Shown piece after piece: positions 55,118 to 64,000 of a stretch of DNA of 64,000 nt. The stretch's first letter is position 1. The number at the start of each line of letters is the position of its first letter. The notes beneath the pieces are model-generated. The model was not told the DNA's origin. It made no database searches and saw nothing but the letters and a program-made list of their open reading frames with translations. The translations under genes were made by a program, and so were the position numbers. The DNA is from Alopecurus myosuroides (taxonomy: Eukaryota; Streptophyta; Magnoliopsida; Poales; Poaceae): the NCBI GenBank assembly GCA_028641055.1, contig CM054060.1, positions 310,730,949 to 310,794,948 of the forward strand, read 5' to 3'.

Positions 55118-57000
55118 GGGCTTACCGGCACCCGCATCTCTTACAAGTAGGCCAACACTTATGTGTGACAACCAATCTTTACTATTCACCGTCGATGTAA
55201 ACTATCCCATAGAAATCAGGACACTACCATTGACGTACTTCATACCATACACACATGGTACGTCAACGGCTTGAACAAGATGATAACACAACAAATCTCT
55301 AAGACACAAAAGATGGAAATAAGTTGCAAATAGCTCTCACTAGAGCAGAGATAGCAAATACAATCATCCAGAGGACACATGTCCCAACATAACATCATTA
55401 CATCTCAGCGGAAGCATTCAAAGGGTCTGAATACAGACAAATCCAAATAGGCTTAAGAAGCCGGGAATGAAAAGAAAACGGAGCCCATCCACGATGTCTC
55501 GGATCCTGCCCGGGTCCGCTACCTACTCGTCAGCAGCCTCGTCAAACTCTACGTAGTAGCCGTCACGGGGATCCTCGTAAGCGTAGTCTGCGGAAACCAC
55601 AGCCCCAAAGGGGTCAGTACATAAACGTACTGGCAAGCAAGACTCACAATTCACCAAAATGTAACCCGTCAACACCAAGCACAGATGCCTTGGGTTCAAC
55701 GGAAGAAAGGGATATAAAAGATGCTGCAACTGGCTGCACTAACCAACTACAGAACATACTACAACTTCCGGCTATCAGAAAGGGGATAAGATAGCGTATC
55801 GTAACAACCTACAACTAACCACCACACAAACCCATCCTGGATCTCGCCCCTTATCCAAAGAAGCAATCCGAGGATAACTCACACCGTTGGATTAATGATG
55901 GATCAAATTGTTGTGTCAATAAGCCTATTACTAGTCAAGTTATCATTAGTTTAGGTGTAAGTTGTTCTGAGTACTTGTTAGCCAGTACTTTCACCAAGTC
56001 AACCATAACCGCGGAAAACACGGCTTCTCGAGAAGATTTATCCCTGCAGGGGTGCACCAATTTGGCCGTACACGTAAGAATAACCCGCCAGATGGGAAGG
56101 CCTTTCCCACCAAGCGGGACACTCAACACAACTCGACTCTTCTTCGCATCAAGCCCAAAGCACCACGTGCTGTGCGTGCGCGGCTAATCGAGCCCCACGA
56201 AGAAAAGGGGACCCTCATAGCACTGGAAGACCACGCCGCCCTAAATGCCGACTACAAAAGTTCCACCCTGGCCTCGGGTTCGTACCTGCATATGCGTGCA
56301 TCAAATGGAAAGCCCGAACTAAGTGTGGTGATTTGGACGAGATGCGAATCGAATCAAATTTAGGGGGGCGCCCATACACGCTTCCCACATGCGGATAGTG
56401 CGCTCATCATGGATCAGTAGACAAGACCCTTTTCCTAATTAGGGTAGACACTAGCAGGCCTCAAAACCACGCCGGGCCTCCTGCCGGTGCCTTATCAGCA
56501 AATTATTATTACCTCAAGATTAACAGGTTGTTGTTTAACATCGAGCCCCAGAATATAAACAGATATGATAACAGAAAGTAACTGATAGCAGACTCGAGCA
56601 AAACAACCCTAAGCATGCTAGTAAGACACGGGCCCAAGCAACGGGGTTATGGGATTGGATGTGAGGCAATATCAGGGTTCAGGGGATCATGTGATAGGTT
56701 CGTAACAGAAGCAACGATACATATGGCTAGCAGAAATAGACAACGGAAAGTATCGGTAACCAATGTTGAAGGGAACACAATGGTTCATGTGAGTGATAAC
56801 TTGCCTGCAAACTCAGTAGCCTGGTACTGGGCTAGATCCTCAGAAGGGGTGTCGTAAAGATCGTCGGTCTCAACGTCGTCGTCTATCCGAGAAGAAGCAA
56901 ACAAACAATACAGGAAGATAAACAATCAATATCATGGCATAGTGCACAATCATGGGATGATGCATGTCAAGTTTAATGGATGCACCAAAATAACTAATTG

Positions 57001-57939
57001 ACATGGTAACACAAATTAAATGGACACATATGCAATTTTGAGTTGCATATGAAAAGCCCATGAATTTTTTGGTTAGATTATTTGTTTTCCAACTAATCAA
57101 CAGGTGAAGGTGGATTAGTATGATGCATGGATGAGGAAAACAACAAAATAACAACAATAGAACCAATTTAAAAATAGGTTTTACCAATTTAGAAATTTAT
57201 TTATTAATTTAGGGAATTTTTGGTTCCTTAAAGGTGACACACAAGTATTTGTTGTTTTCAGCCATTTAAATTGTTCAAAACAAATAAAAAAATTCATATT
57301 TGAAAAGAACACACAATTTTGGGTGGATTACATGTTTCAAATATTGAAAAAGGAATTAGGATGAATTTATTATGACTTAAACAATATTACACAAGTTTTA
57401 AATGAATTTAAAACAAGTATGAATTTTATTTGAATTTTATTTGTTCAAAACATAAATTCAAATTCATATTTGAAAAGTTTATACTTTTCTAGGTTGAAAA
57501 CATATTTGGCATGTTCAAAAATAATTTAATTTGAGCAAGTTATGATTTTATCAAATTTAAATGATTTAAACAAGGTTTAAATTATTTAGGCAATTTAAAT
57601 TATTCAAAACATGAAACAAAATTTATATTTGAAAAGGTTATTTGAAATATCATGGAAAACATATTTTATTTGCATTATTTGGATTAAGAATGAATTAGTT
57701 ATGAATTTTAGCAAATTGCAATTGAATTATTTGAATTCAAATTTGAATTGCATTTGGAAAATTCAAAACAGAAAACAAATGTTACCAATAGGTAGATAAT
57801 TTAATTTAGAGCAGTGCACATATTTTATTTCTATTATTTGGAGTTATAATTTGAAAGTTATTAACAACTTAAATTTTAGGACCAATCTGTAATTTGGAGG
57901 GACTTGTTTTTAAAAACAGAAAGTTGGAAAAATCATTTG
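57001..57939. other. AT-rich tract, probably part of C'
   Basis: Very AT-rich, with repeated phrases such as ATTCATATTTGAAAAG (near 57293, 57461 and 57625). No coding sequence is supported. It may be the rest of the C' LTR or its internal region; the LINE begins at 57940. Confidence 0.5.
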
Positions 57940-58081
57940 TTTTTTTTTTTGAAGATTGTACCGTAGGGAAAAATCCCTACGGTTAGATTTTCAAAATTAT
58001 GTGGGGCAAGATGTGCCACCAAAGTTACATGAGTGTTACAAGTGGTAGATCAGGGAGGTAGGAAATAATGGCTACAATACA

Positions 58082-61000
58082 TTATGTGACTAGTTTTCTC
58101 ACCCAAGTAATGAGGGGTTCCCTAATAGAATCTTTCACTCTATACTGATGTAACATTACATCAGAAGAAAACCTAATGTGCCATCTCAAGTAGGAGGCCT
58201 TTTCTGATTGGAAGATCAGATCATTCCTAGTCTTCCATACGTTCCATGTAGCACACGCAAAAATCTCCAGAAAACAGGGCCCTCTAAAGAGCAACCTAGC
58301 CGACATAATCCTATCCAGAGTGGTCTTGGTGAGATCCCAATGAATTCCAAGGGCATTCCAACAATCCCTGGCAAAGGTACATTCAAAGAAGAGATGGCTA
58401 GTAGTTTCATATGTGTTGCAGTCGCATAAAACACAGTGATAACCCTGAGGTAAAAGCCAGTGTCTGCGGCATAATAGATCTCTGGTGTTCAGACGATCAT
58501 TGAAAAGGAGCCACAAGAACACCTTCAGTTTAGGGATGCATCGGGTAGCCCAAATATCCTTGATAAGGGGATGGCAAATGATATTACCAAAGAGGAATTT
58601 ATAAAATCTTGCAGAGCTATACTGTCCATTGCCCCAGCAATATTGAACCTGATCATGACTAGAATGGTCTAGGTCAATTTGCTCGATAATCTGGGATAGG
58701 TCCTGATATTCCTCATATGCTTGCACGGATAAAGGCAGTGCGAAAGAATCTTGTAAATTGGGTGAATTGCATATCTGTGCCACAGAGGAATCCTCATTAA
58801 GTACAAATGAGAATAGTCTAGGCCAACGATCACAGAGTAAATAGTTGCCCTGCCAAAAATCCTTCCAGAAAAGCGTATTACATCCATTTCCAATATTGAA
58901 ACGAGCAATACTGCGATAAAAAGGCAAGAGCTTAAGAATATCCCTCCACCAGAATGAACCCTTAATAGCTTGAGCATGGGGGGGAGAATGATCATATAGA
59001 TTCCAAACAAGTCTGACCCATGGTGTATCATAATGATTATAGAACTTGTGTAAGTATCTGATCAAGAGTGCATTATTTTGGAGCTCAAGGTTTATAATAC
59101 CAAGGCCCCCATGTTTCTTGGGCTTACATACCATCTCCCATGCAGCCAACGACTGAGGTGTAGCAGATCCTCCCTCTTTGTCCCATAGACAGTGACGTCT
59201 AATACGATCAAATGAACGAATAATAGTTTTAGGGAGCTTGAGGGAGCCTAAAAAATGTGTGGGAAGAGATGATAGAACAGATTGTATCAGCACTAAACGT
59301 CCCCCATAATCCAGATACCTGGAGCAGGCATTCAATCTTCTCTCCATACGATCAGCAAGAGGGGCAAGATCCGAGATGGTGGGTCTGGTGGTACCCAGTG
59401 GGAGGCCCAAGTATGTGAATGGCATAACACCAGTAGAACAGCCAAATACAGTGGCCAGCGCCGACAGTTGTTCTTGAGTGATGTTTAGGGGCATGATGCA
59501 TGATTTGGAATAGTTGACTGACAGGCCCGTTGCCCTCTCAAATACAGTAAGGAGTTCCTTAAGTATTGATAGTTGTCTAGGGCAAGCCTGTGTGATCAAT
59601 AAAGTATCATCTGCGTATTGAACAATAGGAAATGCAGCCTCTGGAATAGGGAGTGGTGCAGTAAGCTCCCCCTCATGCATCAGTCTATTAACCATGGACT
59701 GAAGAAGATCAGCACCTTCCACAAAAAGAATGGGTGAGAGAGGATCACCTTGACGAACTCCTCTCTTACAGGCAAATTTCTTTCCAGGAACTCCATTAAG
59801 CAACACCGCAGAAGTACCAGTACTGAAGATAGATCGAATCCAACCAATCCATCTGGCATCAAATCCACTAGCCATAAGAATATGTAAAAGGGCATCATGT
59901 TCAATGACATCAAATGCTTTACTGAAATCCAATTTGATAATAACTGCCTCAGTTCCATATGTCTTGACCTGATGGATGTATTCATAAGCCCAAGCAATGC
60001 AATCCTGAATATTGCGATTTTTAAGAAATCCATATTGGTTCTGGTGCACAATATCTAAAATATGATCTTGAAGCCGATTAGCAAGAACCTTAGTCAATAG
60101 TTTGAATGAGGAGTTGAGTAGAGAAATGGGCCTGTAATCATTAGCATGACTAGGAGCAGAGATCTTAGGTATCATAGTTAAGAAAGCATCATTGATACTC
60201 TGAAGATTAACAGTACCATGCCAAAAATCATCAAATAAGGTATAGTAATCTTCTTTAATAATATGCCAGCAACTCTTGATAAACTGTCCATTGAAACCAT
60301 CAGGACCGGGAGCCTTATCAATAGGTAAGGATCGAACCATAGAATTGATTTCATCACGTGAAAATGGTCGGGATAGGCAATCCAACCCCTCATGGTGGGG
60401 GAGGTATCGAGAAAACTCAAAATCGTTGTCAATACCCACCGTAATCCCCATACGTGCTTGAAACGTGCTGCGGAGCAGCGCTGCCTTTTCATGATGATCA
60501 AATGTGATGGATCCATCTTCCCGTTCGAGTGATGCAATATTGTTAGCTCTATAACTGACGGTGGCCATAGAATGAAAAAAAGAAGTGTTCTCACTGCCAT
60601 TCTTAGCCCAGTGGGCCGTGCATCGATTCCTCCAATAATCTGACTTGCAACGGAGGAGGTGTGCCTGATGGTCTTTGATCACATTACGAAAATTCCATTC
60701 AGGAGTAAATAATGGTCTAACGTCCTCAATGGAATCCATAAGAAGAATAGTATTATTACAATTTGAGATAAAGTGATTGAGTGTGGAGATGCTCTTCTGC
60801 CATTTCCTCAATCCTTTCCTCAATAATTTCAATTTAGAAGAAATGCGCTTGGATCTATCACCTGGACAATGAATATCCCATATAGTTTTGACAGTATCAT
60901 AAAACCCTGGCATCCGGATCCAATAGTTTTCGAATCGAAAGATTTGAGCTTTGGGGATGGTAGTTCCAATGGATAGGACACATGGAATATGGTCAGATGT

Positions 61001-61693
61001 AGGTCTGGCCAATGGAGTTACCATAGAATTTGGGTAGGTAGTGGTCCAGGCTACGGAGGTGAAAAACCAGTCAAGCTGTGTCAGAAGGGGGTCCAACTGC
61101 ATATTACTCCAAGTGTGGGAGCGACCTTTGATCGGAAGCTCAATAAGCCCATGAAAACTAATGATTTCATTGAATGTCTCCATATCCTCCGTGTTGGCGC
61201 CTGGTTTATTCCTACTGTCCGAGAAACGATAGAAATTGAAGTCGCCTATCAGTAGCCATAAGGCGTCATCCGCAATATCCAAGCTGAATAGCCAAGCGAC
61301 AAAATTTTGTCGTGCTAGTCCATCACATGGTCCATAAACCACCGTAAGATGGAATGACTCCATCGAAGCTAAGGATGTAAATCGTAGCACAATGCCAAAT
61401 TGCTCAGTTAACAAAACCTCTCCCGTAAATTGATGTCCAATCCATAGAACTAGAATACCTCCCGAGGCACCATCAGAAGGGATGTACTCAAAACGATCAA
61501 AGCGTTTGGGGGCAAATTTCTTAATATAATGAGTGTCAAATTCACCCCTCTTAGTTTCCTGGAAACAAACAATATTTGCCATACTTTCCTCAATCTTATT
61601 AAGAATAAGAGGCCATTTTTCTGGGCTGTTGAGTCCCCTAATATTCCAACAGAGAATTCTCCAGAGCCTCATGTCATAAGCAGATAACGTCAT
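58082..61693 (-). CDS. LINE ORF2: endonuclease and reverse transcriptase
   Basis: The first ATG of the frame is at 61693 (MTLSAYDMRLWRIL), giving about 1,203 residues, a normal length for a plant L1 ORF2. APE-like endonuclease residues are visible in order: WNIRGLN, CFQETK, IGDFNFYR and SDHIP. RT motifs follow: DYRPISLLN, KLDFSKAFDVIEH, RQGDPLSP and YADDTLL. A zinc-binding end is seen near CVLCDCNTYETTSHLFFEC. The protein nicks target DNA and reverse-transcribes LINE RNA on the nick. There are no stops or shifts. A 213-bp gap separates it from ORF1, so translation must reinitiate or use an internal start. Confidence 0.93.
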   Translation of the reverse strand: MTLSAYDMRLWRILCWNIRGLNSPEKWPLILNKIEESMANIVCFQETKRGEFDTHYIKKFAPKRFDRFEYIPSDGASGGILVLWIGHQFTGEVLLTEQFGIVLRFTSLASMESFHLTVVYGPCDGLARQNFVAWLFSLDIADDALWLLIGDFNFYRFSDSRNKPGANTEDMETFNEIISFHGLIELPIKGRSHTWSNMQLDPLLTQLDWFFTSVAWTTTYPNSMVTPLARPTSDHIPCVLSIGTTIPKAQIFRFENYWIRMPGFYDTVKTIWDIHCPGDRSKRISSKLKLLRKGLRKWQKSISTLNHFISNCNNTILLMDSIEDVRPLFTPEWNFRNVIKDHQAHLLRCKSDYWRNRCTAHWAKNGSENTSFFHSMATVSYRANNIASLEREDGSITFDHHEKAALLRSTFQARMGITVGIDNDFEFSRYLPHHEGLDCLSRPFSRDEINSMVRSLPIDKAPGPDGFNGQFIKSCWHIIKEDYYTLFDDFWHGTVNLQSINDAFLTMIPKISAPSHANDYRPISLLNSSFKLLTKVLANRLQDHILDIVHQNQYGFLKNRNIQDCIAWAYEYIHQVKTYGTEAVIIKLDFSKAFDVIEHDALLHILMASGFDARWIGWIRSIFSTGTSAVLLNGVPGKKFACKRGVRQGDPLSPILFVEGADLLQSMVNRLMHEGELTAPLPIPEAAFPIVQYADDTLLITQACPRQLSILKELLTVFERATGLSVNYSKSCIMPLNITQEQLSALATVFGCSTGVMPFTYLGLPLGTTRPTISDLAPLADRMERRLNACSRYLDYGGRLVLIQSVLSSLPTHFLGSLKLPKTIIRSFDRIRRHCLWDKEGGSATPQSLAAWEMVCKPKKHGGLGIINLELQNNALLIRYLHKFYNHYDTPWVRLVWNLYDHSPPHAQAIKGSFWWRDILKLLPFYRSIARFNIGNGCNTLFWKDFWQGNYLLCDRWPRLFSFVLNEDSSVAQICNSPNLQDSFALPLSVQAYEEYQDLSQIIEQIDLDHSSHDQVQYCWGNGQYSSARFYKFLFGNIICHPLIKDIWATRCIPKLKVFLWLLFNDRLNTRDLLCRRHWLLPQGYHCVLCDCNTYETTSHLFFECTFARDCWNALGIHWDLTKTTLDRIMSARLLFRGPCFLEIFACATWNVWKTRNDLIFQSEKASYLRWHIRFSSDVMLHQYRVKDSIREPLITWVRKLVT

Positions 61694-61906
61694 GAGAGGC
61701 AAAATAAATTAAAATGAGCAAGTGCCGAGTGAGTGCGTAAGCATACATCCCAGGAACTAAACACAGCCACAAAATAGAGAATATGTTCTCGATCATACGG
61801 AGTTTTAACCACATAAAGTTTAGCACACACGACGAAACAAAATAAACGATAACTCTCCATAATCAGGTTCACTAGAGACTGCCACCATCGTGACCGACGG
61901 AACCAG

Positions 61907-64000
61907 CTAAGAAGAGGGGTCCCGGAGTAGTTTATCGTCAGATACATCTTCAGGAGCAAGTCCACATTCTTCAATACCAATGCGCTGCATCTCAGATAAT
62001 TGCATCTGCGCAGGTGCCAGCGCACGAGGAACAGACGAGCTGCTGCGCCTAGGTGCCTTATCTGGTAATGCAATATGCATAAATCCATCGTTGTTAAGCC
62101 TAGGAGAACGTCTGACAAGGCTAGCAACAGGTGGAGTGGAGATCTTACCCGCCCGAGCCTTGGCACGAGTCGTGATCGGCATATGAGAGCTTGATGAAGC
62201 AGGAGGGAATGGATTCCCTGCAGTATCCATCAGAGACGAGTCAGGTACAAAACCCAGTTCCGCACGAATCATCTCCATAGTGTCAGGTAGCTCACTGCCC
62301 GCGATCTCCCCAAATGCCGCAGATAGATAGTCTCGTAACACAGGAGAGAGCTCCAAAGAAATCCAAGTAGCAGTAACAGTAGGGAATTGGGGCAGATGAA
62401 GTGCAGAACGAATGATAGATGGCGGTACGATGTCAACAGGAGTTGCAGCACTGATAAAACATGCCCACATATGCTGCGTACCGGCAGTGATGATCGCATT
62501 GACCAGATGTCCCAAGCAGAGCCCATCATCCACAGGAGCAGATGGGAGAATAGTGCGTGTATAGACCTGACGCATGAGCCAGCCTAAGAAAGCCCAATAT
62601 TCAGTTCCAGCCTGCACCTCCAGATCAGATAGCCTCCCACCAGCACGACTGAAGTGCAGTCCTCCAGGTGGGTGTCCCAGAATGACCTCCATAGCTGCAC
62701 GTTCCACCTCCTCCACATGATCATTCCATGCATCCATGGCGTCATCAGTAATGTCTGAATTGGCCACACCATCCAACAGAGAAGGGCCATCGTATCCCAA
62801 GTACTGCCTCATGTCCACGCCTAGATAAATTTCAGGTACTGCAGGCCAGTGACCCCATCCCTCTTGTCGCTCTTCCGGCTCCAACACAGCACCTTGCCAG
62901 TTAGCTTCAGCCTGCTGCTCATAGAATCTCTGGACATCCAGATGGTATTGCTGCATAACAGTCAGGTACGGGAGCTCATAGGGGTGTGGTGATGCATTCA
63001 TAGGTGGAGGGGGTTCTTCAGTATCAATCAATCCTGCCAGATTCTGACGGCTATTGAGAATGTAAACTGGCACCGTCCATGAAATTCCATGCCCAGGGAG
63101 GGAAGAGACCCTAGTGACAATGATGCTGCGAGGAACCTCGCGAGCAGAACGCAGCTGGACGCGCATAAGGACCCTGGACCTGCTCGCCTCCGGGCGATGC
63201 CAGAGAATAAGCCTCCCAAAGAGCGACACTGCTTTGTTGATGTAGTAATCAGTCAAGTAATCCGTGGGAAAAGCCAAAAAGAGGATCCACGCATCCAGAT
63301 TGAAAACTGGTCGTCGCATATTCAGTCCCTCATCGTGCCGTATGAAAGTAAAAGTGGACTCCTCATCAAAAACATCAAAGGGGTGCGGGCTATCCCTAAC
63401 CATCATGTCACGGATTTCAGCTGAGGTAAATCGAATAAGCCCCACCCCAAGAATGGAAATCTCCGCCTCAGAGATGATATTATCATAATCCTCGTTGACC
63501 GAAGCGACGATTTGATCCAGAACAGTGCGACGGAGATTGTCCGAGACAGGGGGATTTACCAGAACAATGGCGGAGTCTTCGTTGGTGCGGGGGGGATCAC
63601 CGACCACCAATCGGGAGCGTTGGAGACGGTTGTCTGGCCCAGGATCTATGTTGGAGTAGTCCGAGACGAAATCAAAAGGCCGAACAGGGAAGTTCGCCAT
63701 TGCTGTGCTCTGCTCAAGGTGGGAAGCGGAGGTGCCGAGAGGAGTAGCTAGACGTTCCAGTTCTCCAACCCGGTCAGGTGTAGTCAAAGGCAGAGTGGGC
63801 CCAGAATGTGAATCGTCCACCGCCCCAGTTACCAAATTAGGAGATGCACTTCCTTTAGGTACCCATAAAATCCGTTGACGACAGGCAGAAGATTGATGAC
63901 CCTTTAATTTGCAACGCCGACAGATAATCTTCGGGCATTCCGTAATAAAATGATCACCAGCGTGACAGAATCTGCAATATACCTTAATCGGACACTGTCT
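61907..64000 (-). CDS. LINE ORF1, RNA-binding (5' partial)
   Basis: The frame is open from the window edge to a stop at 61907. The first visible residues hold two CCHC zinc knuckles (C-x2-C-x4-H-x4-C) in tandem at about 63980-63880, then a long region resembling DUF4283-type LINE ORF1 proteins (SILGVGLIRFTS, NLDAWILFLAFP). It would coat LINE RNA. An unusual order is that the zinc knuckles precede this region in the visible part; another domain may lie upstream. Confidence 0.82.
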   Translation of the reverse strand, partial: RQCPIKVYCRFCHAGDHFITECPKIICRRCKLKGHQSSACRQRILWVPKGSASPNLVTGAVDDSHSGPTLPLTTPDRVGELERLATPLGTSASHLEQSTAMANFPVRPFDFVSDYSNIDPGPDNRLQRSRLVVGDPPRTNEDSAIVLVNPPVSDNLRRTVLDQIVASVNEDYDNIISEAEISILGVGLIRFTSAEIRDMMVRDSPHPFDVFDEESTFTFIRHDEGLNMRRPVFNLDAWILFLAFPTDYLTDYYINKAVSLFGRLILWHRPEASRSRVLMRVQLRSAREVPRSIIVTRVSSLPGHGISWTVPVYILNSRQNLAGLIDTEEPPPPMNASPHPYELPYLTVMQQYHLDVQRFYEQQAEANWQGAVLEPEERQEGWGHWPAVPEIYLGVDMRQYLGYDGPSLLDGVANSDITDDAMDAWNDHVEEVERAAMEVILGHPPGGLHFSRAGGRLSDLEVQAGTEYWAFLGWLMRQVYTRTILPSAPVDDGLCLGHLVNAIITAGTQHMWACFISAATPVDIVPPSIIRSALHLPQFPTVTATWISLELSPVLRDYLSAAFGEIAGSELPDTMEMIRAELGFVPDSSLMDTAGNPFPPASSSSHMPITTRAKARAGKISTPPVASLVRRSPRLNNDGFMHIALPDKAPRRSSSSVPRALAPAQMQLSEMQRIGIEECGLAPEDVSDDKLLRDPSS

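Larger units (their letters stand above)
48060..57000 (+). repeat. LTR of a second C-type element (C'), split by E
   Basis: Starts TGTCGCACCCGG at 48060, is interrupted at 48129 by element E and resumes at 55118 with the repeated GGGCT. From there to about 57000 it aligns with 25744-23816 in reverse orientation. The right end is uncertain: the AT-rich 57000-57939 may still belong to the LTR or to its internal part. ORF-like stretches here are not supported as genes. Confidence 0.7.
57940..64000 (-). mobile_element. L1-type LINE, near-intact (5' end outside window)
   Basis: On the minus strand: ORF1 with zinc knuckles, ORF2 with endonuclease and reverse transcriptase, a 3' UTR (58081-57951) and a poly-A tail seen as an 11-base T run at 57940-57950. 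Both ORFs are open over the visible part, which suggests a young and possibly active copy. The left target duplication cannot be fixed without the other end. Confidence 0.92.

Noticed and set aside
23816..57000. C and C' as the two LTRs of one element
   Set aside because: They are in opposite orientation, so they cannot be direct LTRs of a single insertion.
1..64000. CRISPR arrays, operons, ribosome binding sites or phage attachment sites
   Set aside because: Introns, LTR elements, MITEs and a LINE show plant nuclear DNA; none of these bacterial features is present.

Overview
The window is grass nuclear DNA, most likely from the wheat/barley tribe. Nested LTR retrotransposons make up most of it, with Stowaway and Harbinger-type MITEs, a tRNA-derived SINE, a LINE and a decayed grass-type F-box/LRR gene. 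I see no intact host gene. The tribe is inferred from the repeat types and nesting; family names are not assigned because no search could be run.

Layout. 1-11745: 3' part of Ty3/gypsy element A (+). It has gag-protease, RT-RNaseH-integrase, then an eight-exon gene on the opposite strand, then its 3' LTR (10839-11745). 11746-23815: element B, same family and orientation. It starts in mid-gag directly at the end of A's LTR, so A most likely inserted into B. B in turn interrupts a third LTR element, C (23816-25744, minus). 25745-31087: a truncated ORF, two Stowaway MITEs, a 25-base poly-C run and an F-box pseudogene. 31088-43926: element D (minus), complete with both LTRs and a CTTAG target duplication, pol decayed, again carrying an eight-exon gene on the strand opposite gag-pol. 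43932-48059: SINE and MITEs. 48060-about 57939: a second C-type LTR (+), split by element E (48130-55117). E has identical 454-bp LTRs and GGGCT target duplications, has lost almost all gag-pol, yet keeps an intact eight-exon, 846-codon gene. 57940-64000: LINE (minus) with an open ORF2 and an ORF1 that runs off the window.

The most interesting theme is the opposite-strand gene. Four copies in three diverged families share the place (between the end of pol and the 3' LTR, tail-to-tail with pol), a TATA box, an N-terminal domain of the kind annotated as putative gypsy-type transposon (PF04195-like), an acidic/basic middle, a coiled coil and a helical C-terminal part. I built each exon model by eye from GT/AG sites and frame. 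All close in frame: A 1,341 codons, B 1,373 with one nonsense codon, D 991 with two, E 847. The A/B and D families also share an in-frame UAG between protease and RT. In each family, copies of its own polypurine-tract core are scattered through internal non-coding or repeat DNA in the PPT orientation.
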